32,556 nt of DNA from an uncultured Phycisphaera sp. (GCA_937919685.1 CALFOM010000239.1:1-32556); one strand, 5' to 3'; shown: positions 17,678-26,211, counted from the stretch's first letter. A program made the numbers and translations. The notes: a model not told the origin generated them from the sequence alone.

Positions 17678-18388
17678 TCAGGGTTCCCGGGTCAACATCG
17701 GCCGATCGGGATCATCCTGAACAGGATCCGAATGCTGGCCGACGCGACCACACTCCGAACACCGAGCGCCGACGCCGGGATAGCCGCAGGCGGGACATCT
17801 CCCTCGGATCCGACGTTCGATCCGACGCGCAAGAAGCCAGCCGACGGGACCGATCGCCACGAGAAGTCCCATCACGATGGAGTCGAGCAACAATCCCATC
17901 GGGCGTGGCCGCCACGGAACGATCCGAGAGCCTGAGGCGGTCCTGAACTGAAACGCATTCATCTCGAGGATGATCGGCGAGCCCGGTGGACTGCTGGCGG
18001 GCATCAGATACCAAGAAGAACCGGTGAGACAGGAAAATGGCCAACCGGCATCGACACGAGTTGCGGTCGCGGTCTCCGGCTGACCAGTTTCCAAGGAATA
18101 GGCGCCCGCCTTGTATTCGACGATCTCAAGACCCGGAAAAGTCGTCTGCCGTCGCCGACCTCGAAGCCGCCAGTCGATTCGATCCCCCGTTGGGACCTGC
18201 GACTTCCACCAGTCCCGATCAGCCGCATCCGTCGACTGCAAGCGAACGACGAGGTTTGAGTCGGCCGCGAAGATCGCGATTCCCATGGCCAGAACCACGG
18301 CGCCCACTGCGGAACCGGCAAGGTACCAAAGCACCATGGCGGCCAGTCTCGCACGACCGCCGCGGAATCGTGGCGTGTTGGTCATCAT
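17678..18388 (-). CDS. membrane protein with C-terminal zinc ribbon
   Basis: This 236-residue protein of no recognised family has one N-terminal membrane helix (about residues 18-42) and a periplasmic-looking beta-rich middle. A second helix (about 175-198) is followed by an Arg-rich stretch and a C-terminal ribbon CPACGYPGVGARCSECG, whose four cysteines are spaced to bind one zinc. Proteins with two helices, an extracytoplasmic domain and a CPxCG...CxECG tail recur in Phycisphaerae genomes, with unknown function. The ATG pair at 18388/18385 lies 17 bases after galM and no strong ribosome site is visible; the frame extends upstream to 18478 within galM but without protein-like sequence. It lies between galM and hisS in the same direction. 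Confidence 0.65.
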   Translation of the reverse strand: MMTNTPRFRGGRARLAAMVLWYLAGSAVGAVVLAMGIAIFAADSNLVVRLQSTDAADRDWWKSQVPTGDRIDWRLRGRRRQTTFPGLEIVEYKAGAYSLETGQPETATATRVDAGWPFSCLTGSSWYLMPASSPPGSPIILEMNAFQFRTASGSRIVPWRPRPMGLLLDSIVMGLLVAIGPVGWLLARRIERRIRGRCPACGYPGVGARCSECGRVGQHSDPVQDDPDRPMLTREP

Positions 18389-18405
18389 GCCTGGTTCGTC
18401 GATGC

Positions 18406-19551
18406 TCAATCGATGGAGAAACGATGAACCATCACATGGCGGTAGTCGGTTCCCGGCCGCAGAACAACATCGGACCATCCCGCTTCACCACGATGATTGA
18501 TCGAATCCGGGAACGCCTGCGTCTCCAGACACAAGCCGCCATTCTGTTCGTAGATGGCGCCCCCCTTGCCCATCATTCCGTTCAGGAAGTTCCCGGTGTA
18601 GAACTGAATTCCAGGTTGGTCGGTTGAAATCGTCATGACGATGCCCGTCTTCGAATCAGAGAGCCTCGCGACCTCGCGAACGGTTCCGACTTCGCCGTTC
18701 AGGCACAGGTTGTGATCAAAGCCACCGGGATCGTCCCCGTTCGCCGGAAATGCTCCAAAGTCCGAACCGATCGACTTCCCGGCTCGGAAATCCAGTGGCG
18801 TCCCGTCGACCAAGGCGAGCTCACCGGTCGGAAGCAGAGTCGCGTCGACGGGCGTGTATCGATCGGCGTCGATGATGAGCGTCTCGTCGAGAACGGTTCC
18901 CGATCCGTGTCCGCCGAGATTCCAGTACGTGTGGTGCACGATGTTGCAGGGCGTCCTGGCATCGGTCGTGGCGGACATCTCGATGACGAGTTCGTCGTTC
19001 TCGGTGAGAACGTAGACCGCCTCAGCCTCGAGCGTTCCGGGATACCCCTCTTCACCCGCCGGACTGGAGCGGCTGAAGCGAACCCCGGGCCCACGCGAGG
19101 TCAGGAGTTCGGTGGCGTTCCACACGTACTTATCGAAGCCTCGTTCCCCTCCATGCAGATGATTCGGGCCGTTGTTGATCGCCAGCGAGTAGGACTGACC
19201 GTCCAATTCGAAACTTCCTCCGGCAATCCGGTTCCCCACCCGGCCCACGGTGCATCCGAAGTACTGGCTCTTCTCGGGGTACTCCCCGATCGAATCGAAC
19301 CCGAGCACGACATCGACCGATCCACCATTTCGATCGGGGACCCGCACGCTGGTGACCATCGCCCCGTAGTCGCACAGATCGACCTCCATGCCGTTGCCGT
19401 TGCGAAGTGTGAAGCGCTGGACTCGAACGCCGCTCAGGTCACCCCAGACTCCACCCCCGACGCCTTGAGAACTCATCGAGCCATCGCCCTTGCAACCGAC
19501 GGATCCACCGGCGGCGAGGCAGAGAAGGACGAAAAGGATCGGGTGTCGCAT
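18406..19551 (-). CDS. galM: aldose 1-epimerase (mutarotase), lipoprotein form
   Basis: Mutarotase interconverts the alpha and beta anomers of aldoses such as galactose or glucose. The 381 residues include a lipoprotein signal with acceptor Cys20 (GSVGC), so this copy is predicted to act outside the cytoplasm. Family residues are present: GNRIAGG (Arg108), NHLHGG (about 130-135), the catalytic His in HHTYWNL (His207), FDHNLCL (Asp279) and the general base Glu343 in LETQAFPDS. GGAG lies eight bases ahead of the ATG. It follows the permease of a ribose/xylose/galactose-type importer by 52 bases and is probably in the same operon, preparing the correct anomer for binding or uptake. Confidence 0.9.
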   Translation of the reverse strand: MRHPILFVLLCLAAGGSVGCKGDGSMSSQGVGGGVWGDLSGVRVQRFTLRNGNGMEVDLCDYGAMVTSVRVPDRNGGSVDVVLGFDSIGEYPEKSQYFGCTVGRVGNRIAGGSFELDGQSYSLAINNGPNHLHGGERGFDKYVWNATELLTSRGPGVRFSRSSPAGEEGYPGTLEAEAVYVLTENDELVIEMSATTDARTPCNIVHHTYWNLGGHGSGTVLDETLIIDADRYTPVDATLLPTGELALVDGTPLDFRAGKSIGSDFGAFPANGDDPGGFDHNLCLNGEVGTVREVARLSDSKTGIVMTISTDQPGIQFYTGNFLNGMMGKGGAIYEQNGGLCLETQAFPDSINHRGEAGWSDVVLRPGTDYRHVMVHRFSID

Positions 19552-19603
19552 GCGGAAGACTCCATTCGAACTTGTTCCAGATTGGTACGAGCGAGCGAGA
19601 AGA

Positions 19604-20590
19604 TCAAGGCGACCTAAGCCGCCGACGAGAGACGATACGTCGAAACCCCTCGTCGGAGATGGCCCCGACGATGATCACTGCCCCGATCACCGCGTATTGG
19701 ATGTTGTCGGGGATCCAGTCGATCAGGGTGATTGCATTCTGAAGAACCTGCATCAGCGCAGCACCGATGATCACGCCAACCACGGAACCCTCTCCACCCC
19801 GGAGACTGCAGCCTCCGAGGACCGCGGCGGCGATCGCGAACAACTCATAGAAGTTACCGAAGTCCGCGGGCTGGGCGCTTCCCACATCCAGGATGAAGAG
19901 CAACCCCCCGAATCCGGCAAGTCCCGCGGAGATCACATAGGCCAGCACGACGTATCGATCGGTCCGGATGCCTCCATGCCGCGCGGCCGACTCGTTCCGG
20001 CCGGTCGCAAGCAGATGACGCCCCCAGACCGTGAATCGGAGGAAGACGATCGCAAGAATCGAGACGACCAGAAGAATGACGAACGTCGAAGGGATGGCAA
20101 AGTTGTCGAATCCCGGCATTGGAAAGCGAGTCTTCACGAGACTCCGAAGCCCCTTGAACTCATTCTGGAAGCCGACGGTCTGATCACCGGTGATACCGCG
20201 AGCGAGCCCGCGATAGATGAGCAAGCCGCAGAGGGTGACGATGAACGGTTGCAATCGAATTCGCTGGACGAGCAACCCATGGCAGAGGCCGAGCACCAGA
20301 CCGAGACCGAGCACCCCCGGCACCGCCATCCAGACCGAGACACCGTGCTCGACCAGAAGCCAAGGCAGCAGGCAGCCGACCAGTGCGACGACCGAGCCGA
20401 TCGAAAGGTCGATTCCGCCCACGATGATGACGAATGCGGCACCGATCGAGATGACACCAAAGAGCGAGGTTCTTCGGAGCAGATTCTCGAGGTTGTACGC
20501 CGTGAGAAAATATGGGCTCAACCCCGAGGTCGCGACACAGGTGACCAGCAGCAAACTGAACACGCCCAAGATCTTCTTTGCACCGTTCAT
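19604..20590 (-). CDS. rbsC: sugar ABC transporter permease (RbsC family)
   Basis: This 328-residue inner-membrane protein has about eight to ten hydrophobic segments and the signature GGIDLSIGSVVAL, followed by GVLGLGLVLGLCHGLLVQR and QPFIVTLCGLLIYRGLARG. RbsC-type permeases form the channel of carbohydrate uptake 2 (CUT2) importers for ribose, xylose, galactose and similar sugars. The substrate is not readable from sequence. Its ATG overlaps the stop of the ATPase gene by four bases, which indicates tight coupling. The gene symbol denotes the family, not proven ribose specificity. Confidence 0.9.
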   Translation of the reverse strand: MNGAKKILGVFSLLLVTCVATSGLSPYFLTAYNLENLLRRTSLFGVISIGAAFVIIVGGIDLSIGSVVALVGCLLPWLLVEHGVSVWMAVPGVLGLGLVLGLCHGLLVQRIRLQPFIVTLCGLLIYRGLARGITGDQTVGFQNEFKGLRSLVKTRFPMPGFDNFAIPSTFVILLVVSILAIVFLRFTVWGRHLLATGRNESAARHGGIRTDRYVVLAYVISAGLAGFGGLLFILDVGSAQPADFGNFYELFAIAAAVLGGCSLRGGEGSVVGVIIGAALMQVLQNAITLIDWIPDNIQYAVIGAVIIVGAISDEGFRRIVSRRRLRSP

Positions 20591-22107
20591 CGAGACGTTG
20601 CCCCTTCCCGGTCTCCGCCGGTCGCAAGCTGCATGATGGCAGCCTCGGACGCTTCGTGCCGAGCCAGATCACCGACGATTCGACCCTCATGCAGCACGAC
20701 GACCCGGTCAGAGACTGCAAGGAGTTCCTCCATCTCGCTGCTGGCAGCCAGAATCGCCGCGCCGTCTTGAGCGAGCCGATCGAGCAGGAGATGGATCTCG
20801 GCCTTTGCGGCCACGTCCACTCCTCGAGTGGGCTCGTCCAGCAGGAAGACGCGAGGTCCGCAACCGACCCATCGACCCACCGCGACCTTCTGCTGATTGC
20901 CGCCGCTCAATCCGCCGGCCATGAGGTCAGACTCCGCCGGCCGGACATCCATTCGATGGATGAGTTCCTTCGCCACCGCTCGCTCCCGGCCACGATGGCG
21001 GAGTATCCCGCCCGTCGCATACGAAGAAAGACTCGGGAGCGTCATGTTCTCGCCGATCGGTTCCTCGAGCAGCAGGCCATCGGCCTTCCGATCTTCCGGA
21101 ACGAAGGCGATCCCCGCTGCCGCGGCATCCGCCGGATGCCGGACTTGGACCTCTTCACCTTCGATGGAGATCGATCCGGCGACCGGCCGATCGATGCCAA
21201 AGATTGCTCGGAGGAGTTCGGTGCGCCCGGCACCGACCAGTCCGGCCATGGCCACGATCTCGCCGCGTCGGACGACCAGATCGATGGGGTATTCCGGATA
21301 CCGCGTCGTTCGAAGTCCCCGAACTTCAAGCATTGGCGCCTGCGTTTCGATCTTGACTTCGCCACGAAGGCCCTTCGTCCGATCCAGCCCTCGACCCACC
21401 ATTCGTTCCACGATGGCGTCCCTCGTGATCTCCGATCCGACCAGACTTCCGGCATGACTACCGTCTCGAAGCACTTCGACCCGATCAGCGAGTCGCTCGA
21501 TCTCTCCGAGTCGATGCGAGATGTAGATGATCGCCGTGCCTTGGTCACGAAGCCTCTCAATCGTCTCGAAGAGCCGATCCGCTTCTACTGCGGTGAGGCT
21601 GGACGTCGGCTCATCCATGATGAGCACACGAGCCTGCGTCGACAGGGCCTTGGCGATCTCCACCAACTGTCGTGATCCCATCCCGAGTTCCGCGATGGAG
21701 ACATCGGGATCGATGTCTAGGCCCGCCGCCCTCAAGGCCGCTTTCGCCTCGACCCGGGCCGCCTTTCGTCGCAGAAACGGGCCGGAGCGTGGCTCCCGTC
21801 CGAGCAGGATGTTCGCCCCGACGTCGAGGTTGTCGGCGAGGCTCAGTTCTTGGTGGATCAATGAGACGCCCGCAAGCATGGCATCTCGCGGCGAGCGAAG
21901 ACGAAGCAGCGATCCATCAAGTAGGAGCTCGCCCTCGTCCTGGCGGAGGTCGCCCGCCAGAATCTTCATGAGCGTGCTCTTGCCGGCTCCGTTCTCGCCC
22001 ACCACCGCCAGAATCTCACCAGCGGCGACATCGAGGTCGACCCCGGCAAGGGCGACCACGCCCGGAAATCGCTTGACGATGTTTCGAGCCTGAAGGATCA
22101 ATGGCAC
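20587..22107 (-). CDS. rbsA: sugar ABC transporter ATP-binding protein (RbsA family, two ATPase domains)
   Basis: The 506 residues contain two fused ABC domains, as expected for CUT2 importers. Domain 1 has Walker A GENGAGKS, signature LGMGSRQ and Walker B VLIMDEPTSSL. Domain 2 has the degenerate P-loop GLVGAGRTE usual for RbsA, signature LSGGNQQK and Walker B VFLLDEPTRGVD. It energises uptake through the RbsC-type permease. The start is GTG with GGAG five bases upstream. It lies 31 bases after the binding-protein gene and overlaps the permease gene by four bases. Confidence 0.93.
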   Translation of the reverse strand: MPLILQARNIVKRFPGVVALAGVDLDVAAGEILAVVGENGAGKSTLMKILAGDLRQDEGELLLDGSLLRLRSPRDAMLAGVSLIHQELSLADNLDVGANILLGREPRSGPFLRRKAARVEAKAALRAAGLDIDPDVSIAELGMGSRQLVEIAKALSTQARVLIMDEPTSSLTAVEADRLFETIERLRDQGTAIIYISHRLGEIERLADRVEVLRDGSHAGSLVGSEITRDAIVERMVGRGLDRTKGLRGEVKIETQAPMLEVRGLRTTRYPEYPIDLVVRRGEIVAMAGLVGAGRTELLRAIFGIDRPVAGSISIEGEEVQVRHPADAAAAGIAFVPEDRKADGLLLEEPIGENMTLPSLSSYATGGILRHRGRERAVAKELIHRMDVRPAESDLMAGGLSGGNQQKVAVGRWVGCGPRVFLLDEPTRGVDVAAKAEIHLLLDRLAQDGAAILAASSEMEELLAVSDRVVVLHEGRIVGDLARHEASEAAIMQLATGGDREGATSR

Positions 22108-22138
22108 TCCGACTCCGATTCGATCGCCGACCAGAGGT

Positions 22139-23164
22139 TCATTCCTTGCCGGTCTTCTTCTTGAGGTCGGCCCAGAATGCGATCACGTTATCCTTCCGGA
22201 TCGTCCGCGCGGGAATGGCGATCATCCCGTCTTCCGGAATCCCCGCGTCCTCTCCACGGGCGATCTTGGAAAGAACTTCGATTGACTTGTAACCGTACAT
22301 GTAGGGATTCTGAACCACAGTCCCCGCCACCGATCCATCGATGATCCCTTGAAGAGTCTCGTCATCTTCGTCAAAGGCGATCACCTGGATCTCGCCGATC
22401 TTTCCCGCCCCCTCGAGGGCTTCGAGAATGAGCGGCGGGTTGTAGGCGAAGAGCCCGACCAGACCGTCCACGCCAGGATGCCGGCTCAATACGTCCTCGA
22501 CGTTCGCTTTCGCCTTCGCCCGATCAAATTGGTCCGTGAGCGTCCCGAGAACGGTGTACTTGTCGCCGACGATCACGACTCCCGGCGGATCAAATCGATC
22601 GGCGTCCGCGGATCGATCAAGCAGTTCGTCGATCACGCCCTGCCGACGCCGACGGGCATTGTCCTGCTCGATCCGGCCGACGAAAATGTAGATTTCGCCA
22701 CCTTCCGGCAACGCTTCCTTGATCAACTTGCCGCACATGCGACCGGCGTCGTAATTGTCCATGCCGATGTAGCAGAGCCGCTTCGAGCCAGGAGCATCGG
22801 AATCGTGGGTGATCACCGGAGTCTGCGCCGCCGCGGCATCGATCACGTCGATCTGATTTCCCGGATCGATCGGGCTGATGGCGATTCCGTCGACCTGCCT
22901 GGTGATGAGGTCCTCGATCATCCGCTTCTGATCGGTGACCCCGCCGGTTGGCATCAGAACGTCGACAGACACGTCGAAGTCGCCACCTGCGGTATCGGCG
23001 CCGGCCTTCGCGATCGTCCAGAAGTCGGCGACCCCATTGGTGACATACGCGACCCTGAGATCGGCTTTCCCCGCGACGGCTGCTTCCTTCCCTGCATCGT
23101 CGCAGCCATTGAAGGCGAGCAGAGCGGCCAGCAGACTTGTACCGAGCAGAATGCGTTGAATCAT
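22139..23164 (-). CDS. rbsB: sugar ABC transporter substrate-binding lipoprotein (RbsB family)
   Basis: The 341 residues begin with a lipoprotein signal (MIQRILLGTSLLAALL, acceptor Cys21 in FNGC) and continue as a two-lobed periplasmic binding protein of the ribose type. Family features are LRVAYVTNGVADFWTIAKAG, the QVDGIAISPID segment, VITHDSDAPGSKRL, IGMDNYDAGRMCG, VDGLVGLFAYNPP and IAFDEDDETLQGI. It captures sugar outside the cell and delivers it to the permease. Upstream in-frame starts exist (to 23212), but ATG 23164 has GGAG six bases ahead and starts the signal. It is the first intact gene of the importer operon, preceded by an SDR pseudogene. Confidence 0.9.
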   Translation of the reverse strand: MIQRILLGTSLLAALLAFNGCDDAGKEAAVAGKADLRVAYVTNGVADFWTIAKAGADTAGGDFDVSVDVLMPTGGVTDQKRMIEDLITRQVDGIAISPIDPGNQIDVIDAAAAQTPVITHDSDAPGSKRLCYIGMDNYDAGRMCGKLIKEALPEGGEIYIFVGRIEQDNARRRRQGVIDELLDRSADADRFDPPGVVIVGDKYTVLGTLTDQFDRAKAKANVEDVLSRHPGVDGLVGLFAYNPPLILEALEGAGKIGEIQVIAFDEDDETLQGIIDGSVAGTVVQNPYMYGYKSIEVLSKIARGEDAGIPEDGMIAIPARTIRKDNVIAFWADLKKKTGKE

Positions 23165-23279
23165 CGGAGTCTCCATCGAAGTTTGGAAGGACGCCGGAGC
23201 GAGTTCCGACATCCTGATCGTCTCGTTCTTCCTTCACCGCTACCGCGATGATGTTCTTGAGTTTTCTGCCACCTCGCCA

Positions 23280-24117
23280 TCAGGCGACGGCGAATCCACC
23301 ATTCACCCGCAGATGCTGACCGGTGATCAAGCCTGCTGCATCGCTGACGTCGGCAGGGACGGCCCATCGGAACACCCGACCGATAGGCGTCTTTTTCCTC
23401 CTGCGGATCGGTCTCATGACGTTCCACCGCAATCCAACCGGGCGAGACCATGTTCACGGTGATGTTGAAAGGTGCCAGTTCGGTGGCCGTCAAGCGATTC
23501 CACCCGTTTTGACCACCCTTGGCCGCGACGTCGGCGTTGAAGTTCCCCTGGCCGAGCGTGACGGCTTCGCTATCGATGTGGATGATTCGTCCCCAGCGCT
23601 GCGCTGTCATGTGAGAAAGGACTGCACGCGCCAGCAGGAACGGGCTCTTGATGAAGACGTCGAGCGTGGACGGATAGAACGCCCATTCATCTTCCTTGAT
23701 GGGCATGTGTGGCTGGTTGGGGGTGGCATTGACTACCAAGATGTCGATTCTGCCGAGTCGCCGCTCGACCTCAGTCACGATCATCTCGATCATCTCGATC
23801 ATCACGATCATCTCGATCATCACGATGCGATTGATGCGATTGATGCGATTGATGCGATCGACGTCGGTCTCTTCCATCACCGACCCACCAACCAGATCGC
23901 CCTCATACCCCGCGGCGGCAGATTCGGCGAATGCCGTCTCCGCCCGAGTCTGATCGTTGGCATCGTTCAGAGCGACTCTCGCTCCTCCCGCCCCGAGGCT
24001 CATCGCCATCGCCTTGCCCAGCCCGGGAGAGGATTCGGTGGCCATCGCCGTCCGACCGGTTCGCGAGAACTGGTCGGTGACTGGAGGCCGCTCTTCACGT
24101 TCTTCGTGATTCCTCAT
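23280..24117 (-). pseudogene. decayed short-chain dehydrogenase/reductase
   Basis: Clear SDR homology runs from FSRTGRTAMATESSPGLGKAM through ERRLGRIDILVVNA and ELAPFNITVNMVSPGWI to PADVSDAAGLITG and RVNGGFAVA. The frame breaks after GVPMGR near 23355-23370: the rest of the SDR continues in the next frame to a stop at 23280, while the original frame runs on as Arg-rich nonsense to 23161. The cofactor motif TGxxxGxG has become TESSPGLG. The catalytic YxxxK has no Tyr (NADVAAK), and NAG reads NAT. A 9-bp tandem repeat (23779-23859) adds 27 residues of N-R-I and (E/V)-M-I in frame. It was probably a sugar or polyol dehydrogenase of the adjoining uptake operon. ATG 24117 is the likely original start. 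Confidence 0.75.
23779..23859. repeat. 9-bp minisatellite, nine tandem units
   Basis: Five units of GATCATCTC or GATCATCAC are followed by four units of GATGCGATT (the last ends in C), without spacers. All units are a multiple of three long, so the repeat is in frame in the SDR pseudogene, where the minus strand reads four N-R-I-like units then alternating V-M-I and E-M-I. It falls in the loop before SDR strand 4, where normal members have no such insertion. Slippage is the likely origin. Confidence 0.85.
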
Positions 24118-24221
24118 GAACCCTGAGCTCCCTGAGGGCCCAAGGCTACCACACCGAGGCCGGGACGCCATGGCACGGTCTTGACCCGAACCAAGGTGTG
24201 GCATCGCCTCATCCCGGAAGT

Positions 24222-24261
24222 CGAACGAGGCCGATCCGGTATTCCGGATCGGCCTCGTTCG
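24222..24261 (-). terminator. perfect 18-bp hairpin after the desaturase gene
   Basis: The arms 24222-24239 and 24244-24261 are exact reverse complements with a four-base loop. It starts about 20 bases past the desaturase stop (24283) and lies before the SDR pseudogene. It has no U tract, but its length and position make it the probable end of the desaturase transcript. Confidence 0.7.
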
Positions 24262-24282
24262 TCACGAAATCCAATGGTGTTC

Positions 24283-25320
24283 TCAGGCGGCGCCGCGGAT
24301 CGAATCATCGGTACCGGTGTGAGCCTGTGACGGCCTGCTTCGCAGCTTTGCGGCCTTTCGTTCGGCGGTCGGTACTCGGACGTTGTGAACGAGGCCGAGT
24401 CGTTCCATCGTTCGAATGACCAGCCAACTCGAATCGAACTGCCACCACTCGAGGCCGTGTCGCGCGGAAGTCGGGAACGCGTGATGATTGTTGTGCCAGC
24501 CTTCGCCAAGTGCGAACACGCCGACAAAGACGTTGTTTCGACTCTCGTCACCACTTCGATAGGGCTGCGTTCCCCAGATGTGGCAGACCGAATTCACGGC
24601 CCAGGTGATGTGATGGACGACCATGATCCGTACCAGACCACCCCAGATGAATCCGAGGAAGGCACCGACCCAGAAGGCTTCGCCGATCAGAAGATTGGCC
24701 AATCCACCGAGGATCGCGGGGATTACGAAGCCAAGCCCGACCCAAAGGGGAAACAAACTGCTGATGGCACGAATTCGTCGGTCTCGAATCAGGTCGGGCA
24801 CGTAACGATCAAGAGGCTCGCCGGGAGCATCGAAAATCCACCCGATGTGAGCGTGCCAGAAGCCGGACAGAATGCCTCGGATCCCGGGTCCATGATCGTG
24901 CAGGTGCGGTGAATGGGGATCGCCCGGCTGATCGCTGTGCTGGTGATGACTTCGGTGAGCCGCACACCATCGAAGGATCGATCCCTCCGTGGCCATTGAG
25001 CCCAGAATGCCGAGCGCCATCGTGACGATGGGACCGGCACTGAAGGACTTGTGCGTGAAGAGTCGGTGATAGCCGATCGTGATCCCGAAGCCGGTGATGA
25101 TGTACATCACGGTCATCAGAGCCAATTGGATCCAATTGACGCCGGTACCCCAGAAATACACGATCCCCACGACCAGTCCGACGACCGGCGTGAGAATGGC
25201 AACCAGATTGGCGATACGACTGCCAAGGGGGAGACCGACGTAGCCGTTGATCTCGTGGGATGATTCCGAGGGCAAGGTGGACTTGGCCGGAGTGCTCAGG
25301 GTGCTCAAATGTTGTTCCAC
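24283..25320 (-). CDS. acyl-CoA / fatty-acid desaturase (delta-9 type)
   Basis: This 345-residue membrane di-iron enzyme introduces a cis double bond into fatty acyl chains using oxygen. The three histidine boxes are present in the right order: HRLFTH (about 85-90), HRSHH (about 122-126) and HNNHH (about 275-279), with hydrophobic segments at about 35-58, 64-82, 98-112, 188-208 and 212-236. Additional metal-ligand neighbourhoods are WHAHIGW and HHITWAVNSVCH. The architecture is that of stearoyl/acyl-CoA delta-9 desaturases, which adjust membrane fluidity and imply an aerobic lifestyle. The GTG start has only a weak ribosome site. Hairpins isolate the gene on both sides, so it is probably transcribed alone. 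Confidence 0.92.
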   Translation of the reverse strand: MEQHLSTLSTPAKSTLPSESSHEINGYVGLPLGSRIANLVAILTPVVGLVVGIVYFWGTGVNWIQLALMTVMYIITGFGITIGYHRLFTHKSFSAGPIVTMALGILGSMATEGSILRWCAAHRSHHQHSDQPGDPHSPHLHDHGPGIRGILSGFWHAHIGWIFDAPGEPLDRYVPDLIRDRRIRAISSLFPLWVGLGFVIPAILGGLANLLIGEAFWVGAFLGFIWGGLVRIMVVHHITWAVNSVCHIWGTQPYRSGDESRNNVFVGVFALGEGWHNNHHAFPTSARHGLEWWQFDSSWLVIRTMERLGLVHNVRVPTAERKAAKLRSRPSQAHTGTDDSIRGAA

Positions 25321-25348
25321 TCTGTGGTGAGTTGATGGGAGATCGAAA

Positions 25349-25374
25349 GCGGGCGACGCCGAAGCGCCGCCCGC
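25349..25374 (-). terminator. hairpin terminator after the RRM protein gene
   Basis: GCGGGCGACGC (25349-25359) pairs with GCGCCGCCCGC (25364-25374), 10 of 11 positions, around a CGAA loop. An outer ATCGAA/TTCGAT pair extends it (25342-25347 and 25378-25383). On the minus strand it is followed by TTTCGAT. It lies 35 bases past the RRM gene stop. Confidence 0.6.
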
Positions 25375-25408
25375 ATCTTCGATTTACATCATATCGCAGA
25401 TGCGATAT

Positions 25409-25753
25409 TCAGCGCCAGCCGCCGCGACCACCGCCGCCGCCGCCACCACCGCCGCCGCCACCACCACGGTAGCCGCCGCCGCCGCCGCCGCCACCGGTAC
25501 GGGGGCGATCCTCACGGGGACGTGCTTCGTTGACGTTGATGGCACGACCGCCGAGATCGACGCCGTTGAGGGCCTCGATTGCTGCGTTGGCCTGGCCGGA
25601 GTCGGACATCTCAACGAAGGCAAAGCCTCGAGGACGGCCGGTTTCGCGGTCAGTGATGACCGCAACATCGGACACTTCGCCATGAGCCTCAAAGGCATCG
25701 CGAATGTCGTTTTCAGTAGCGCTGAACGGGAGGTTTCCAACAAAGAGCTTCAT
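25409..25753 (-). CDS. glycine-rich RRM RNA-binding protein
   Basis: This 114-residue protein has a single RNA recognition motif (residues 1-80) with RNP2 LFVGNL and RNP1 RGFAFVEM, followed by a tail of almost pure Gly interrupted by YR, R and WR. Bacterial and cyanobacterial proteins of this shape bind single-stranded RNA; several are cold-inducible. The frame is open upstream to 25882, but ATG 25753 begins exactly at the RRM strand and the extension is not protein-like. The tail is encoded by a CCG/CCA-rich triplet tract on the plus strand. The preceding 458-base gap and the following hairpin suggest a single-gene transcript. Confidence 0.93.
   Translation of the reverse strand: MKLFVGNLPFSATENDIRDAFEAHGEVSDVAVITDRETGRPRGFAFVEMSDSGQANAAIEALNGVDLGGRAINVNEARPREDRPRTGGGGGGGGYRGGGGGGGGGGGGGRGGWR
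25412..25500. repeat. GC-rich trinucleotide tract encoding the polyglycine tail
   Basis: Runs of CCG and CCA triplets (GGC/GGT codons on the minus strand) encode blocks of eight and thirteen glycines. Such tracts expand and contract by slippage, so tail length may vary between strains and the assembly may be unreliable here. Confidence 0.75.
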
Positions 25754-26211
25754 GAGCGTTTTCTCTGCCCTGCTAAGTGATTTCCGAAAGCGACCATCAG
25801 GGCGGATCTGCACTCGGATTTTTCGATGTATCCGGCCAACCGGACCAAGCATCGAATGGCGGATCTTACGCGAAATCCGCAACCCGCGGAAAATAATTCA
25901 TGTCAAATGCACCTTTGGAAGTGGTCGGTGGCTGAGGGCCGTCAGAAGGAACCAAAACCGACGAATAGCGCTCAAGAGGGGTATTTTTCGCTCCTCTGGT
26001 CATCTTTTTTGCCCCATCGAGACATGGCCTAAAACAACATTGCGACGGTTTTACCACCTGTGCAGAAACTCGGGTTTTTCGATTCGGATCGCCGGCGGCG
26101 ACCAAAAGTTTCCTCAAAATCGCTCCCGCGAGCGATGGAACCCCTCCAGAATCATGACCCGATTCTGAGTTCATCTGAACCCCGCGAACCCCGACTCCAC
26201 CTAATTCGGGT
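25754..26211. other. AT-richer intergenic region upstream of the RRM gene
   Basis: About 460 bases lie between the mutase stop and the RRM start. The middle (about 25880-26060) is clearly AT-richer than the genes. On the minus strand a TTGACA (25906-25901) and a TAAGAT (25868-25863) are possible promoter elements, but they are too far apart to form one promoter. A short stem AGAGG/CCTCT (near 25975-26000) with a T6 run nearby could end a transcript. A small TCCGC-AACCC-GCGGA hairpin lies near 25876-25890. No protein-like frame was seen. Confidence 0.35.

Noticed and set aside
19490-20770. Plus-strand open frame of 426 codons opposite the sugar permease
   Set aside because: The opposite strand encodes a clear RbsC permease. 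The translation is a low-complexity Asp/Arg/Glu mix with no recognisable domain.
23161-23164. 4-base overlap of the SDR frame with rbsB as evidence of coupling
   Set aside because: The overlapping frame is the one after the frameshift and is not SDR-like; the true SDR frame ends at 23280, so the overlap is chance.
23779-23859. CRISPR-like array
   Set aside because: Units are only 9 bases with no spacers, and no cas gene is present; it is a simple tandem repeat.
23323-24126. Plus-strand open frame with HLDHLDHHD repeats
   Set aside because: The repeats come from the 9-bp minisatellite read on the opposite strand. SDR homology is on the minus strand.
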